From NCBI GenBank assembly GCA_964632135.1, contig CAZWEI010000015.1:1-20638 (forward strand): 20,638 nucleotides of DNA, written 5' to 3'. The notes below the pieces were generated by a model that had not been told where the DNA came from, did not search any database, and was given only the letters and a program-made list of their open reading frames with translations. This document shows, one piece after another, positions 5,642-13,334 of the stretch. The stretch is from JBFMAP01 sp964632135 (GTDB taxonomy: Archaea > Micrarchaeota > Micrarchaeia > Burarchaeales > JBFMAP01). How positions within the stretch are numbered: the first letter of the stretch is position 1; every line of letters starts with the position of its first letter. The position numbers and the translations under genes were made by a program.

Positions 5642-6842
5642 ACCTAAGCGCCTCCACGACCTCCAGTTTGCTCGCCCTGTACGCAGGGTAGATGCTCGCG
5701 AAAAACACGCACGTGAGCGTGACAATGCAGACAGCCAGCGAAACCCCGAGGTCCATCGCGAACTTCAGGTACTCGCCCTTTCCAACGCTTATCGGATAGA
5801 GCGTGAGATAGGTGATCAGGGCAAACGAGATGCTGAGCCCCACGGCGACCCCGACGACGCCGGTTAGCGCTGCCTCTGAGACGAACGTCAGCATCACGAA
5901 ATTCGGGGACGCGCCCATTGCCTTGAGCGTGCCTATCTGCCTCGTGCGGTTGAGTATGTTTATGTAGACCATGATTGCTATGCTCGATGACGCTGCGATT
6001 ATCGCGATTCCGGAAATGAAGAACAATATCATGCTCATCATGTCGAGGATAGTGCGCACGAACTCCATCGCCTCCTCCCACGTGGTTATCTTCGCGTCCA
6101 CCCCGCTCTGGAGAAGTTCGCGCTTCACGAAATCCGCGTCGTTCTGGTCGTACAATTTCACGAGTATCGTGTTGTACTTGTTCCTCCCGCCCAGAATCCT
6201 GTCAGCGTCGTTGCTGTTCATGTACGCGTACATCATGTCCATCCCCTGCTCGCCAGTCTCCACGAACCCTATGACGTCCATTACCTCCTTTTTTCCGTTC
6301 GGGAACGAGACCTCGACCTTGTCGCCGACATCAACGCCGACTATGTCGTCTGCCATCGACCGCCCGAGCATTATCTGCCCGTGCTCTCCGGTCAGGTAAT
6401 CGCCTTTCGTGACCTTGCTCTCTATCATGCTCGAGACCGTCTCGCGCTCAGGGTCCATCGCTATTATCTGCTGCGCGCTCGCGCCGCCCATCTGTACCTT
6501 AACGCTCGTTTCGTGTCCGTAACCCACTGCCTTGCGTATCTTCGCGGTTATGTACGTTCGCGGGGATACCGACTTCACCTTGTCCATCGCCTCAGCCTTG
6601 TCGATTATCGAGAGCGGGTCTGAGAAATAGTCCTGCCCCTCTTTCGGGGTTATCAGTATGTGCCCCGCTATCGTCTCCACAATGTCCCCGCTTATGTACT
6701 GCTCGAAACCCTTCATCAGCCCGACTGTCATGACGGTGTTCGTGATGCCGAGCGTGAGCGCGAGCACCACTATCACGAGCAGTCTCCTCTGCCTCACTAT
6801 GTCCTTGTACGCGAGAAAAAGAACGGCGTTCCATTTCATCAT
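5634..6842 (-). CDS. ABC transporter permease, MacB/FtsX family
   Basis: A 402-residue membrane protein with the MacB layout: one transmembrane helix near residues 12-35, a large extracytoplasmic domain of about 220 residues (MacB_PCD type), then three helices around 265-295, 315-340 and 360-385. The cytoplasmic loop NRTRQIGTLKAMGAS is the characteristic coupling motif contacting the ATPase, and the end YPAYRASKLEVVEALRYE is the classic FtsX-domain tail. Such systems often work by mechanotransmission, moving lipoproteins, peptides or antibiotics rather than transporting through the membrane; the substrate here is unknown. The start could be either of two adjacent ATGs (6842 or 6839); GTGG lies just upstream. 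An upstream in-frame GTG would add four odd residues. Thirty-one bases separate it from the preceding gene. Confidence 0.94.
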   Translation of the reverse strand: MMKWNAVLFLAYKDIVRQRRLLVIVVLALTLGITNTVMTVGLMKGFEQYISGDIVETIAGHILITPKEGQDYFSDPLSIIDKAEAMDKVKSVSPRTYITAKIRKAVGYGHETSVKVQMGGASAQQIIAMDPERETVSSMIESKVTKGDYLTGEHGQIMLGRSMADDIVGVDVGDKVEVSFPNGKKEVMDVIGFVETGEQGMDMMYAYMNSNDADRILGGRNKYNTILVKLYDQNDADFVKRELLQSGVDAKITTWEEAMEFVRTILDMMSMILFFISGIAIIAASSSIAIMVYINILNRTRQIGTLKAMGASPNFVMLTFVSEAALTGVVGVAVGLSISFALITYLTLYPISVGKGEYLKFAMDLGVSLAVCIVTLTCVFFASIYPAYRASKLEVVEALRYE

Positions 6843-6873
6843 ACAACCACACACGCCCGCGCGATTCGCGCGC

Positions 6874-8370
6874 CTATTTCGATCTCTTCGCCGTCCCGAG
6901 CATCGCGGATATCCTCCCCCTGAACACGTACGCGATTACAGCGATGAGCGCGAGCATTATGAAAATCGTGAGCGCGCTCATCCCGCCCCCGCCACCGTAC
7001 ACGACCAGCTGGAAGTTCTCCGTCGTCTCCTTCCATCCCTCGGAATCCTCGAAAACGGTCCTCATGCTGACGTTGACTTTTCCCTCGCTCGGCACCCGCT
7101 CGAGCGGGAAGTTCGCGTTCGCGCGGTCGCCTGCCGCGATTTTCCCGACTATCGTCTCGTAACTGTCCCCGTCAATTGTGAGCACGGCGCGCACGTTCTT
7201 CGCCTCGCCGTTTCCGTAGTTCTCTATCCGTATCTCCAGCGACGCCCTCGCGCCCTGCACGAGATCTTCCGGCGAGGTCTTCACGCGCGAAATGCTGAGT
7301 TTCGCCCTTCCCTTCAGGTCTATTCCCACGTAATCCGAGATGTTGTAATGCGTGTTGCTGTCGTCCGAATAACTCGCGCTCAGCGGTATCAGATATGTTT
7401 TAGACTCGGTGCTGCTGTCAGAGGTCATTTTCACGCTGAGCGTCTTCTCCTCGCCGACGCCCAACTTTTCTATGTAAAGATTGCCTGACTCGATTGGTAT
7501 GAAGGGCAGGCTGATTGCGAGCGCGAGCGTGATTCTGTTCGCGTCTGATGTCCCGACGTTCCTGAGCGTTATCTTCACGTCGAACTTTTCCCCTGGCTCA
7601 ACCCTCCCCGTGTCAACAGAAACAACGAGCTTCGGCTCGGACGACGCGACGTATACCGGCGTTATCGAAAGCGTCGCGTTCTGCTCAGCCCCGAGCTCGT
7701 CGTTGTACGTGAGCGTTACCGGAACCGAGTAAAGCCCGACAGGCGTGCCCGAGCTTGTCGCAAGCGGAAGTTCGAATGTGAAAGAGCCGCCGCGCGGGAT
7801 GTCGCCGAGCAGTATGCGCGACTTTCCGCTGAGTATGAAATAATTCGAGTTTAAAGTGAGTACCACATTGCTCGCCTTCCCGCCGGTGTTCGTTATCGTC
7901 GGCTTCAGCGTGAAAGAGCTTCCCTTCGTGGTCGTCTGCTTGTCTATAGGCGAGAGCTGGAAAACCGCAGGCTCAGTAACTGTCATCGGAATTGAAAACG
8001 ATTTGTATGTCGTCCCCCCGTCCGTCCCGGTGGTCGTCCAGTACGCCTGCACCTGAAGGACGTACACGCCCGCCTTCGTGCTGCCCATTATTTTGAAAGG
8101 AATTGAAACCGTCGTGGAGCCGCTCGCGCCCAGGTCCCCAGCGGATATCGTGTCGCTGCTGAGTTCGAATCCGTAGCCAGATGGCTTGAACCATACCCCC
8201 GTTACCTGCGCGGTTCCCGTGTTCGTTATCGTGACCGTTGCAGAGCCGGAAACCCCTGGCTTGAGCGTTGAAGGAGAAACAGAATATCCCGAAAACTGCA
8301 TGTCCGCGTAAGCGACGCACGCAAGGCTCGCGATAATTATAAGTGCAAAAACAATTCTTTCGAATTTCAT
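6874..8370 (-). CDS. Secreted, membrane-anchored CARDB/NEW3-repeat protein
   Basis: A 498-residue extracytoplasmic protein, first gene of the exporter operon. It has a signal peptide (about 1-22, ending VAYA), then roughly four Ig-like beta-sandwich repeats. These are recognisable by TITNTGTAQVTGV, PTITNTGGKASNVVL, ITLRNVGTSDANRITL and IRIENYGNGEAKNVRAVL, which match the CARDB/NEW3 pattern (COG1361-like S-layer-associated proteins). A Gly-rich linker leads to a C-terminal transmembrane helix and a short basic tail. The ATG at 8370 follows a near-perfect GAGGTGATC (8372-8380), which settles the start; an in-frame upstream extension is rejected. In archaea this protein type commonly sits beside SalX/SalY ABC genes. 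I infer it is an extracellular partner, substrate receptor or cell-envelope anchor of the pump. Confidence 0.9.
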   Translation of the reverse strand: MKFERIVFALIIIASLACVAYADMQFSGYSVSPSTLKPGVSGSATVTITNTGTAQVTGVWFKPSGYGFELSSDTISAGDLGASGSTTVSIPFKIMGSTKAGVYVLQVQAYWTTTGTDGGTTYKSFSIPMTVTEPAVFQLSPIDKQTTTKGSSFTLKPTITNTGGKASNVVLTLNSNYFILSGKSRILLGDIPRGGSFTFELPLATSSGTPVGLYSVPVTLTYNDELGAEQNATLSITPVYVASSEPKLVVSVDTGRVEPGEKFDVKITLRNVGTSDANRITLALAISLPFIPIESGNLYIEKLGVGEEKTLSVKMTSDSSTESKTYLIPLSASYSDDSNTHYNISDYVGIDLKGRAKLSISRVKTSPEDLVQGARASLEIRIENYGNGEAKNVRAVLTIDGDSYETIVGKIAAGDRANANFPLERVPSEGKVNVSMRTVFEDSEGWKETTENFQLVVYGGGGGMSALTIFIMLALIAVIAYVFRGRISAMLGTAKRSK

Positions 8371-8413
8371 CCGATCACCTCGGGGCATATAATTAGTAAG
8401 AGCATGCTTAAAA
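8371..8413 (-). promoter_or_regulatory. Promoter and strong ribosome binding site of the exporter operon
   Basis: On the minus strand CTTTTAAGC (8405-8413) lies about 26 bases before the expected transcription start near 8383, followed by GAGGTGATC at 8372-8380. The latter is complementary to the archaeal 16S rRNA 3' end and sits two bases before the ATG. It is the strongest ribosome binding site seen in the window. Confidence 0.6.
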
Positions 8414-8440
8414 GAATATCCTTCCGACGTTGTTTTTGTT

Positions 8441-8923
8441 TCAGTGCTTGGCAAACGCGGCAGTCCTTTTGCCGCCAGTCCAGGCGCCCAGCAGGTGGTT
8501 CAAAGTTGTCAGTTCGCGCGCAGCTTCCCGAGCGCCGATTTTCATATTTATTTCTTGTACAAGCCTATATGCAAATTCTCCTATATTCTGGAATCGGTTG
8601 GCCAGCTCCAAATCACCATATGCTCCTTTTCTTGAGAAGCGACCACCTACGGCGCCCGAAATCTCAGCGACGTCCCACGCGCTCCTTGACAGACTTCTGA
8701 GCGTAGGTATGTCCGCAGCCTTATTTTTTACTAGGTCAATAATCTTGAGTGCGCCCTCCATCAGTTCGCAAAACTCGCGAGGTTCGGCATTCAGGTCTGC
8801 GGCCTCGCTTACAGCGGATTTCGCGGTCTCAAATGATTTAAGAAGAGCGTCAGGCGCGCTGGTGTTTTCTGCGGCAGACTGCGCACCGCAGATTGTCCTC
8901 AGCGCGTCCGGCAAGTTGTGCAT
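8441..8923 (-). CDS. Orphan helical protein
   Basis: A 160-residue protein I do not recognise. It is predicted to be mostly alpha-helical, rich in Ala, Glu and Leu, with no signal peptide, transmembrane segment or catalytic motif. Cysteines occur at TICGAQ and EFCELM. The ATG lies about 25 bases after TTTTTAAAC, matching the leaderless-start spacing seen elsewhere in the window; that is the best evidence that this strand is coding, because the opposite strand is also open over the region. Codon use is less dominated by GCG/CGC than in neighbours, hinting at a younger or transferred gene. It is followed by a 70-base gap before the exporter operon start, so it could be read into that operon, but the operon has its own promoter. 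Confidence 0.65.
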   Translation of the reverse strand: MHNLPDALRTICGAQSAAENTSAPDALLKSFETAKSAVSEAADLNAEPREFCELMEGALKIIDLVKNKAADIPTLRSLSRSAWDVAEISGAVGGRFSRKGAYGDLELANRFQNIGEFAYRLVQEINMKIGAREAARELTTLNHLLGAWTGGKRTAAFAKH

Positions 8924-8943
8924 CCAAACAATTATCGCAGCCG

Positions 8944-8954
8944 GTTTAAAAACA
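8944..8954 (-). promoter_or_regulatory. TATA box of orphan gene (leaderless)
   Basis: On the minus strand TGTTTTTAAAC is centred about 25 bases before the ATG at 8923, so the mRNA would begin at or next to the start codon. Confidence 0.55.
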
Positions 8955-8991
8955 CGCCGTTGTACACGAATTTCACTTCGCTTTGCGTAAG

Positions 8992-9003
8992 TTATTTAAA
9001 TAT
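8992..9003 (+). promoter_or_regulatory. TATA box of histone gene
   Basis: TTATTTAAATAT is centred 38 bases before the histone ATG. Transcription would start near 9022, leaving room for the weak ribosome binding site GTGATGAG at 9028-9035. Confidence 0.6.
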
Positions 9004-9035
9004 GGAACGTGCGAAACTAAGCCGAGCGTGATGAG

Positions 9036-9233
9036 ATGGCGGATTTACCAATTGCACCGATCGAACGGCTCATAAGGAAGGCTGGAGCCGAGCGCGTAAG
9101 CGACGACGCCGCGGAGGCGCTCGCACTTGTTCTCGAGGAGATTGGAACCTCAATTTCAATAAAGGCCGCGAAGTTCGCGAAGCACGCAGGCAGGAAAACC
9201 GTTACCGCGGAAGACATCAAGCTCGCGAAATAA
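9036..9233 (+). CDS. Archaeal histone
   Basis: A 65-residue protein that is almost exactly one histone fold: helix 1 IAPIERLIRKAGAERVS, central helix with DDAAEALALVLEEIG and AAKFAKHAGRKTV, and a last helix TAEDIKLA. Such histones form dimers and longer stacks that wrap DNA, with Arg/Lys at RLIRKAG and the RKTVTAEDI loop contacting the backbone. There are no N- or C-terminal tails and no fused second domain, and the length is the family norm. It has its own promoter and stands alone; the next gene starts 46 bases on, with its own A/T-rich element (AATTTAAAT, about 9232-9240). Confidence 0.97.
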   Translation: MADLPIAPIERLIRKAGAERVSDDAAEALALVLEEIGTSISIKAAKFAKHAGRKTVTAEDIKLAK

Positions 9234-9279
9234 TTTAAATAGGCGCGTTCTATAGTTATCGGGTTATGGGGCGTTAGCC

Positions 9280-11115
9280 ATGGGATTTCTCGACTTCATA
9301 AAAAGGGGAAAGGGCGGGGGCGGCGGGGGCGAGGAGCCAAGCGATGAAATCGACCTCGACATGAAGTCAAGCGAGGAGAAGTACGAGGACGAGGTCGAGC
9401 GCGCCGAGCTCGAGAAAAAAACAGGCAGGGAGGCGCGTGAGCGGGAAGGAGGCACTTCTGTTTCTAAAATCGAGGTACAGCTTGAGAGCCTGCGCGCGCA
9501 GATAGACGCGCTCCGCGAGCTCCGCGTTATAATGGACGAGAAGTTTTCGCGCGTGAACGAGGAGATAGGGGAGATGCGCGCGATGCTCGTTGAGGAGGAG
9601 AAAGAGGGAAAAGAGATTCATGCGCGCGCAGAGGCGGCTACTTCTCTGATTGAGGCAGTGCAGCCAGAGAAACTCATGGGCGAGGTCAGGAAACTCGAAC
9701 TCAAGCTCGAGCAGATGAAGAACATTCAGGAGAGGCTCGAGTCAATCCAGGTGAAGGCGACCGATGAAATTAAAGAGGTGAAGAGCAAACTCACTGTTTT
9801 CAAGGGCGTGGATACGGTAGTGCAACTTAACGATGAGGTAAAACGGGAGCTCGCGGAGATAAAGAAAACCGAGTCGGACATCATGCGCCACGCCGACAAG
9901 GTGGAATACATTTTCGTGGATTTCCAGAAGAAATTCGTGGATATTCAGAAGATGTTCGACCGCGTTGACGCGATGGATAGTACACTCAAGGATACAGTGA
10001 AGCAGGCAGACCAACTCCGCGTGAAACTGAGCGAGCTTCCTCCAAAGCAGGAGTTCGAAACCATAAAAAAGGACATGGGCACGCGCATAAAGGCGATGGA
10101 TGAGTTTATCGCGCAGCTTCAAACCATCCGCGCCGAAATAAAGGAGGCGCGCACAAAGGAGATGAACGAGTTAAGGAAGGATGTCACCGACATGATGACG
10201 ATACTAGAGAGGCAGACCGCTGATTTTGAGAGGAAGAAAATAGAGATTGCGACAACGCTCGGGGACGTGCGCGCGCTCACTGCAAATCTGCAGAAAGAGG
10301 TGGAGGCAAAGGTCGGGGGCGTTCACTCGCGCGTCGAGACTATAGAGGCAAAGATAGACACGCTGGAGAAGAAGACGCCAGAGGCGCTCATAAGGACCGA
10401 GGTCGCGGCCGCGCTCTCGCAACTTGAAGAGACCCAGACGGAATTCACGAGCACGCTCACGGCGGAGCTCGCGCGCATGAAAAAGGAATTGGATGGACAG
10501 GCGTCGTCGATGAACAAGTACGTTGACGCATTGGATAAGTGGCGCGCGGACATGGCTGGAATTTTTGAGGAGCTCAGCACCTCGTCCGAGCAGGTTAAAA
10601 AAGACCTGGATGATTTCGCCGCGAGCACGAGCGCGAAGATGGAGGAGAGCATCGCGCGCGGGGTGCAGAGCGACCGCCGCCTCTCGGATTTGGAGATGAA
10701 GTCGAACGAACTTTCCGCGAACATCTTCGATAGAAGCGAGTTTCTCAGTTTCAGGGAAACCACGACAGGAGGAATCGCGCTCCTGAACGCGCGCCTCTCG
10801 GATATGGAGAGAAAGATACGCGACGAGGTGAACGCGAAGACAGCCTCGCTTTCCGCGCTCATGCGCGAGGAGGTGGTTGAGCGCGTGAACAGCATAGAGG
10901 GGAGGTTCAGCGAGGTCGAGGTGAAGATAGGGCTTTTCAACTCCAAACTTCAGGACATCGAGCGCAGGCTCGGGACCGCTGGCGTCGCGCAATCAAGGTA
11001 CGAGCCAGGCGCGCAGGCGGTCCAGGTGTCGCGCGCTCCCTCGCGGATCTCGCGCGAGCGCGAGGAGCAGAGGAAGGGGATGTTCCAGAGCCTCTGGGAT
11101 AGAATTAAAAAGTAG
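9280..11115 (+). CDS. Large coiled-coil protein with amphipathic ends
   Basis: A 611-residue protein of no family I can name. It opens with MGFLDFIKRGK, then six glycines and an acidic linker. From about residue 60 to 585 it is nearly continuous heptad-type helix with many Glu/Lys/Leu and few prolines, breaking near ELPPKQEF and at FDRSEFLSF. It ends RKGMFQSLWDRIKK. Both termini look like short amphipathic helices (Phe/Leu/Trp on one face, Lys/Arg on the other), suggesting membrane or partner binding at each end of a long rod. No transmembrane segment, signal peptide, Walker motif or SMC hinge is visible. Possible roles are cell-envelope scaffold, cytoskeletal or archaellum-type adaptor; these are guesses. 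No good ribosome binding site precedes the ATG; a three-codon ORF (ATG at 9266) lies just upstream. Confidence 0.85.
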   Translation: MGFLDFIKRGKGGGGGGEEPSDEIDLDMKSSEEKYEDEVERAELEKKTGREAREREGGTSVSKIEVQLESLRAQIDALRELRVIMDEKFSRVNEEIGEMRAMLVEEEKEGKEIHARAEAATSLIEAVQPEKLMGEVRKLELKLEQMKNIQERLESIQVKATDEIKEVKSKLTVFKGVDTVVQLNDEVKRELAEIKKTESDIMRHADKVEYIFVDFQKKFVDIQKMFDRVDAMDSTLKDTVKQADQLRVKLSELPPKQEFETIKKDMGTRIKAMDEFIAQLQTIRAEIKEARTKEMNELRKDVTDMMTILERQTADFERKKIEIATTLGDVRALTANLQKEVEAKVGGVHSRVETIEAKIDTLEKKTPEALIRTEVAAALSQLEETQTEFTSTLTAELARMKKELDGQASSMNKYVDALDKWRADMAGIFEELSTSSEQVKKDLDDFAASTSAKMEESIARGVQSDRRLSDLEMKSNELSANIFDRSEFLSFRETTTGGIALLNARLSDMERKIRDEVNAKTASLSALMREEVVERVNSIEGRFSEVEVKIGLFNSKLQDIERRLGTAGVAQSRYEPGAQAVQVSRAPSRISREREEQRKGMFQSLWDRIKK

Positions 11116-11192
11116 GGGATTCCAGATAGTACGTAATAAATACATAAACTACATAACGATGCGACCAGTTGATTGGCGGATGGTGTGATTGA

Positions 11193-11762
11193 GTGGACTC
11201 GCTAGTGCGCGCCTTCGTGGCGCTTTTCGTCATCATGGACCCGTTCTCCTCCTTACCCGTTTTCATTTCCATGACCAAGAACCTGCGCGCGAGGGAGCGC
11301 GCCCATGCCGCGGACAGGGCGGCGCTCGTCGCAGGCGCGACGCTCATATTCTTCACGATTTTCGGGCCCGCGCTTCTCGAGGCGCTCGGCATAACCGCGA
11401 AAAGCTTCGAGGTCGCAGGGGGCATAATGCTCTTCCTCGTCGCGATTCAGTTCGTGCTCGGCGTGTCTTTCGGTAAGGACGAGAACAAGAAACTCGACGT
11501 CGCGGTCGTGCTCATCGCGGTCCCGCTAATCACAGGACCTGGCGCGATGGTGACGGCGATAGTCCTGTCCGCGACACTTGGCCTGGGCGTCGTCCTTCTC
11601 GCGGTCGTCCTCTCCTCTCTGGTGACGTGGATAGTCCTAAGGTTCGCGAACCCGATTCACAAGGTCGTTGGCACGCAGGGTGCGGAGATAATGTCAAGAT
11701 TGATGGGCCTTCTTCTGGGAGCGATCGCGGTCGAGTTCATAAGAACCGGATTGGGAGTTTAG
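11193..11762 (+). CDS. MarC-family membrane protein, copy 1
   Basis: A 189-residue integral membrane protein of the MarC (UPF0056) family, six predicted helices, function unresolved in the family despite the historical multiple-antibiotic-resistance name. Features are an N-terminal FVIMDPFSSLPVFISMT (the family's DP.s..P.f motif), an AGGIMLFLVAIQFV helix, the central LITGPGAMVTAIVL signature, and a C-terminal SRLMGLLLGAIAVEFI. The start is a GTG at 11193 preceded by GGTGTGATT; no ATG fits the conserved N terminus. An A/T-rich stretch around 11131-11145 may be the promoter. The stop is followed within ten bases by a second MarC gene, so the pair is one operon and probably one complex. Confidence 0.93.
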   Translation: MDSLVRAFVALFVIMDPFSSLPVFISMTKNLRARERAHAADRAALVAGATLIFFTIFGPALLEALGITAKSFEVAGGIMLFLVAIQFVLGVSFGKDENKKLDVAVVLIAVPLITGPGAMVTAIVLSATLGLGVVLLAVVLSSLVTWIVLRFANPIHKVVGTQGAEIMSRLMGLLLGAIAVEFIRTGLGV

Positions 11763-11772
11763 AGGTGTCCGC

Positions 11773-12348
11773 GTGTTAAATGAATTCGCCTTCGCGCTCG
11801 CGTCGCTCGTCGTCGTCTACAACCCGTTCTCAAAGCCGCCGATATTCCTCTCTCTCACGAGCGGGATGAACGAGAACGAGCGCGAGGTAATCGCGAACCG
11901 CTCGGTGGTGATTGCGGGCGTCATAGGGCTTCTGGTCGCGCTCTTCGGCTCTTTTCTTCTCGAACTTCTGAACGTTCGGATGAGCAGTTTCAAGATAGCG
12001 GGCGGGCTGATGCTTCTCATCTTCGGCGTCCAGTTCGGCTTCGGGCTCTCGCTGAACGGCGACAGCAGGAGGAAATACGACATCGCTGCAGTGCCTCTCG
12101 CGAGCCCGCTTCTCACAGGGCCTGGCGCGATGTCCACCATAATGCTGCTCTCGCTCCAGTACGGCGCGCCCATCACCCTCGCGGCGCTTGCGGTCTGCCT
12201 TTTCGTGTGCCTGCTATTCCTCCGCTTCTCTAAACTGATAAATGATTTCCTGGGCGAGCAGGTCATCGAGGTTCTCTCGCGCATAATGGGCGTGATTCTC
12301 GTCGCGTTCGCGGTCCAGTTCGTCACCTCTGGGTTAAGTAACCTTTAA
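11773..12348 (+). CDS. MarC-family membrane protein, copy 2
   Basis: A 191-residue paralogue of the preceding gene, aligning over its whole length: VVVYNPFSKPPIFLSLT matches the first motif (Asn-Pro replacing Asp-Pro), AGGLMLLIFGVQFGF the third helix, PLLTGPGAMSTIMLLS the central signature, and SRIMGVILVAFAVQFV the C-terminal helix. The two have drifted substantially, which favours an old duplication kept for a hetero-oligomer over a recent copy. The start is GTG at 11773 with GAGGTG (11762-11767) overlapping the previous stop, implying tight coupling. The gene ends over the promoter of the thioredoxin reductase. Confidence 0.92.
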   Translation: MLNEFAFALASLVVVYNPFSKPPIFLSLTSGMNENEREVIANRSVVIAGVIGLLVALFGSFLLELLNVRMSSFKIAGGLMLLIFGVQFGFGLSLNGDSRRKYDIAAVPLASPLLTGPGAMSTIMLLSLQYGAPITLAALAVCLFVCLLFLRFSKLINDFLGEQVIEVLSRIMGVILVAFAVQFVTSGLSNL

Positions 12349-12353
12349 TTTAT
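12344..12353 (+). promoter_or_regulatory. TATA box of thioredoxin reductase gene
   Basis: TTTAATTTAT overlaps the stop of the second MarC gene and is centred about 30 bases before the ATG at 12379, implying a leaderless or near-leaderless mRNA. This favours 12379 over the in-frame TTG at 12367. Confidence 0.5.
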
Positions 12354-12378
12354 TTCCTTCCAAATATTGCTGATTCAT

Positions 12379-13287
12379 ATGTACGACGTTATAATAATCG
12401 GCGCAGGCCCCGCAGGCTCGAGCGCAGCGGTATACGCGGTCCGCAAGAACATGAAAACCCTAGTTCTCGAGGGGAAGATGGTCGGCGGAGAGATAGCGCT
12501 CAGCCACAACATGGCGAACTACCTGGGCTTCACCTCAATCTCCGGAATGGACTTCGCGCAGAAAATGGAGGAGCACCTGAAATCCCTGAACGTGGAGATT
12601 AAATACGAAGAGGCGACAGAACTCAAGCGCGCGCATACGGGCTTCTCCGTCTCAACGGCAAGCAGAAACAAATACGAATCAAAAACAATAATTCTCGCGA
12701 CAGGCGCGCGGTACAAGCGGCTCAACATTCCAGGCGAGAAAGAACTTTTGGGAAAGGGCGTTTCCTACTGCTCCACATGCGACGGTCCGTTCTTCAAGGA
12801 TAAGGTTGTCGCGGTAATCGGCGGGGGAAACACTGCGGTAAGCTCAGCGCTGCTTCTCACGAGTTTCGCGAAAAAGGTTTACACAGTGCACCGCAGGGAC
12901 GAGTTCCGCGCGGACGAGATAATGGTGAAGGAACTCATGAAAAAAACAGAGTGCGTGTGCAACCATGTTCCGCTTGAAATTATAGGAAAGGAAAGCGTGA
13001 AAGGGCTCCGCGTCCAGGAGGTGAACAGTAAGGAGGAGCGCGTGCTCGACGTCCAGGGCGTGTTCGTGCACGTGGGTGCGGTCCCTTCAACAGAGCTTGC
13101 GAAGCAGGTCGGCGTGGAGATGGATGAGCGCGGTTACATAAAGACAGACCGCCACCAGAACACGAACGTTCCTGGTTTCTTCGCGGCAGGCGACATCGCG
13201 GGAGTCGCGTGGCAGGTCGCGGTCGCGGTCGGGCAGGGCGCGGTCGCGGCCATAAGCGCGCACGACTACCTAAAGAAGAAGGGCTGA
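12379..13287 (+). CDS. trxB: Thioredoxin reductase
   Basis: A 302-residue flavoenzyme that passes electrons from a pyridine nucleotide through FAD and a disulfide to thioredoxin. FAD-binding GAGPAGSSAA is at the N terminus; the redox pair CSTC is at 131-134 followed by DGPFF; the nucleotide-binding GGGNTA is at 148-153; HRRDEFR (171-177) matches the NADPH 2'-phosphate motif; and the C-terminal FAD site FFAAGDIAGVAWQVAVAVGQG is complete. Length is normal for the low-molecular-weight type. The ATG at 12379 begins the conserved YDVIIIGAGPAG, so the upstream TTG adds nothing useful. It stands alone between the MarC pair and the PIN-like gene. No thioredoxin gene is adjacent. Confidence 0.96.
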   Translation: MYDVIIIGAGPAGSSAAVYAVRKNMKTLVLEGKMVGGEIALSHNMANYLGFTSISGMDFAQKMEEHLKSLNVEIKYEEATELKRAHTGFSVSTASRNKYESKTIILATGARYKRLNIPGEKELLGKGVSYCSTCDGPFFKDKVVAVIGGGNTAVSSALLLTSFAKKVYTVHRRDEFRADEIMVKELMKKTECVCNHVPLEIIGKESVKGLRVQEVNSKEERVLDVQGVFVHVGAVPSTELAKQVGVEMDERGYIKTDRHQNTNVPGFFAAGDIAGVAWQVAVAVGQGAVAAISAHDYLKKKG

Positions 13288-13302
13288 ACATCACGGCGTT
13301 AA

Positions 13303-13310
13303 GTTTAAAT
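13303..13310 (+). promoter_or_regulatory. TATA box of PIN-like gene (leaderless)
   Basis: GTTTAAAT is centred about 28 bases before the ATG at 13335, with no ribosome binding site in between. This selects that ATG over the open upstream frame that runs back into trxB. Confidence 0.5.
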
Positions 13311-13334
13311 GCGCGCGCGACAAATACGACTGCG

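Noticed and set aside
8430..8990. A 186-codon plus-strand open frame opposite the orphan gene 8441-8923
   Set aside because: Ser/Arg/Leu-rich antisense texture and no promoter or ribosome binding site; the minus frame has a well-placed TATA box. The choice is not certain.
10204..10992. A 262-codon minus-strand frame inside the coiled-coil gene
   Set aside because: Antisense of a continuous heptad protein; Leu/His/Arg-rich with no motif.
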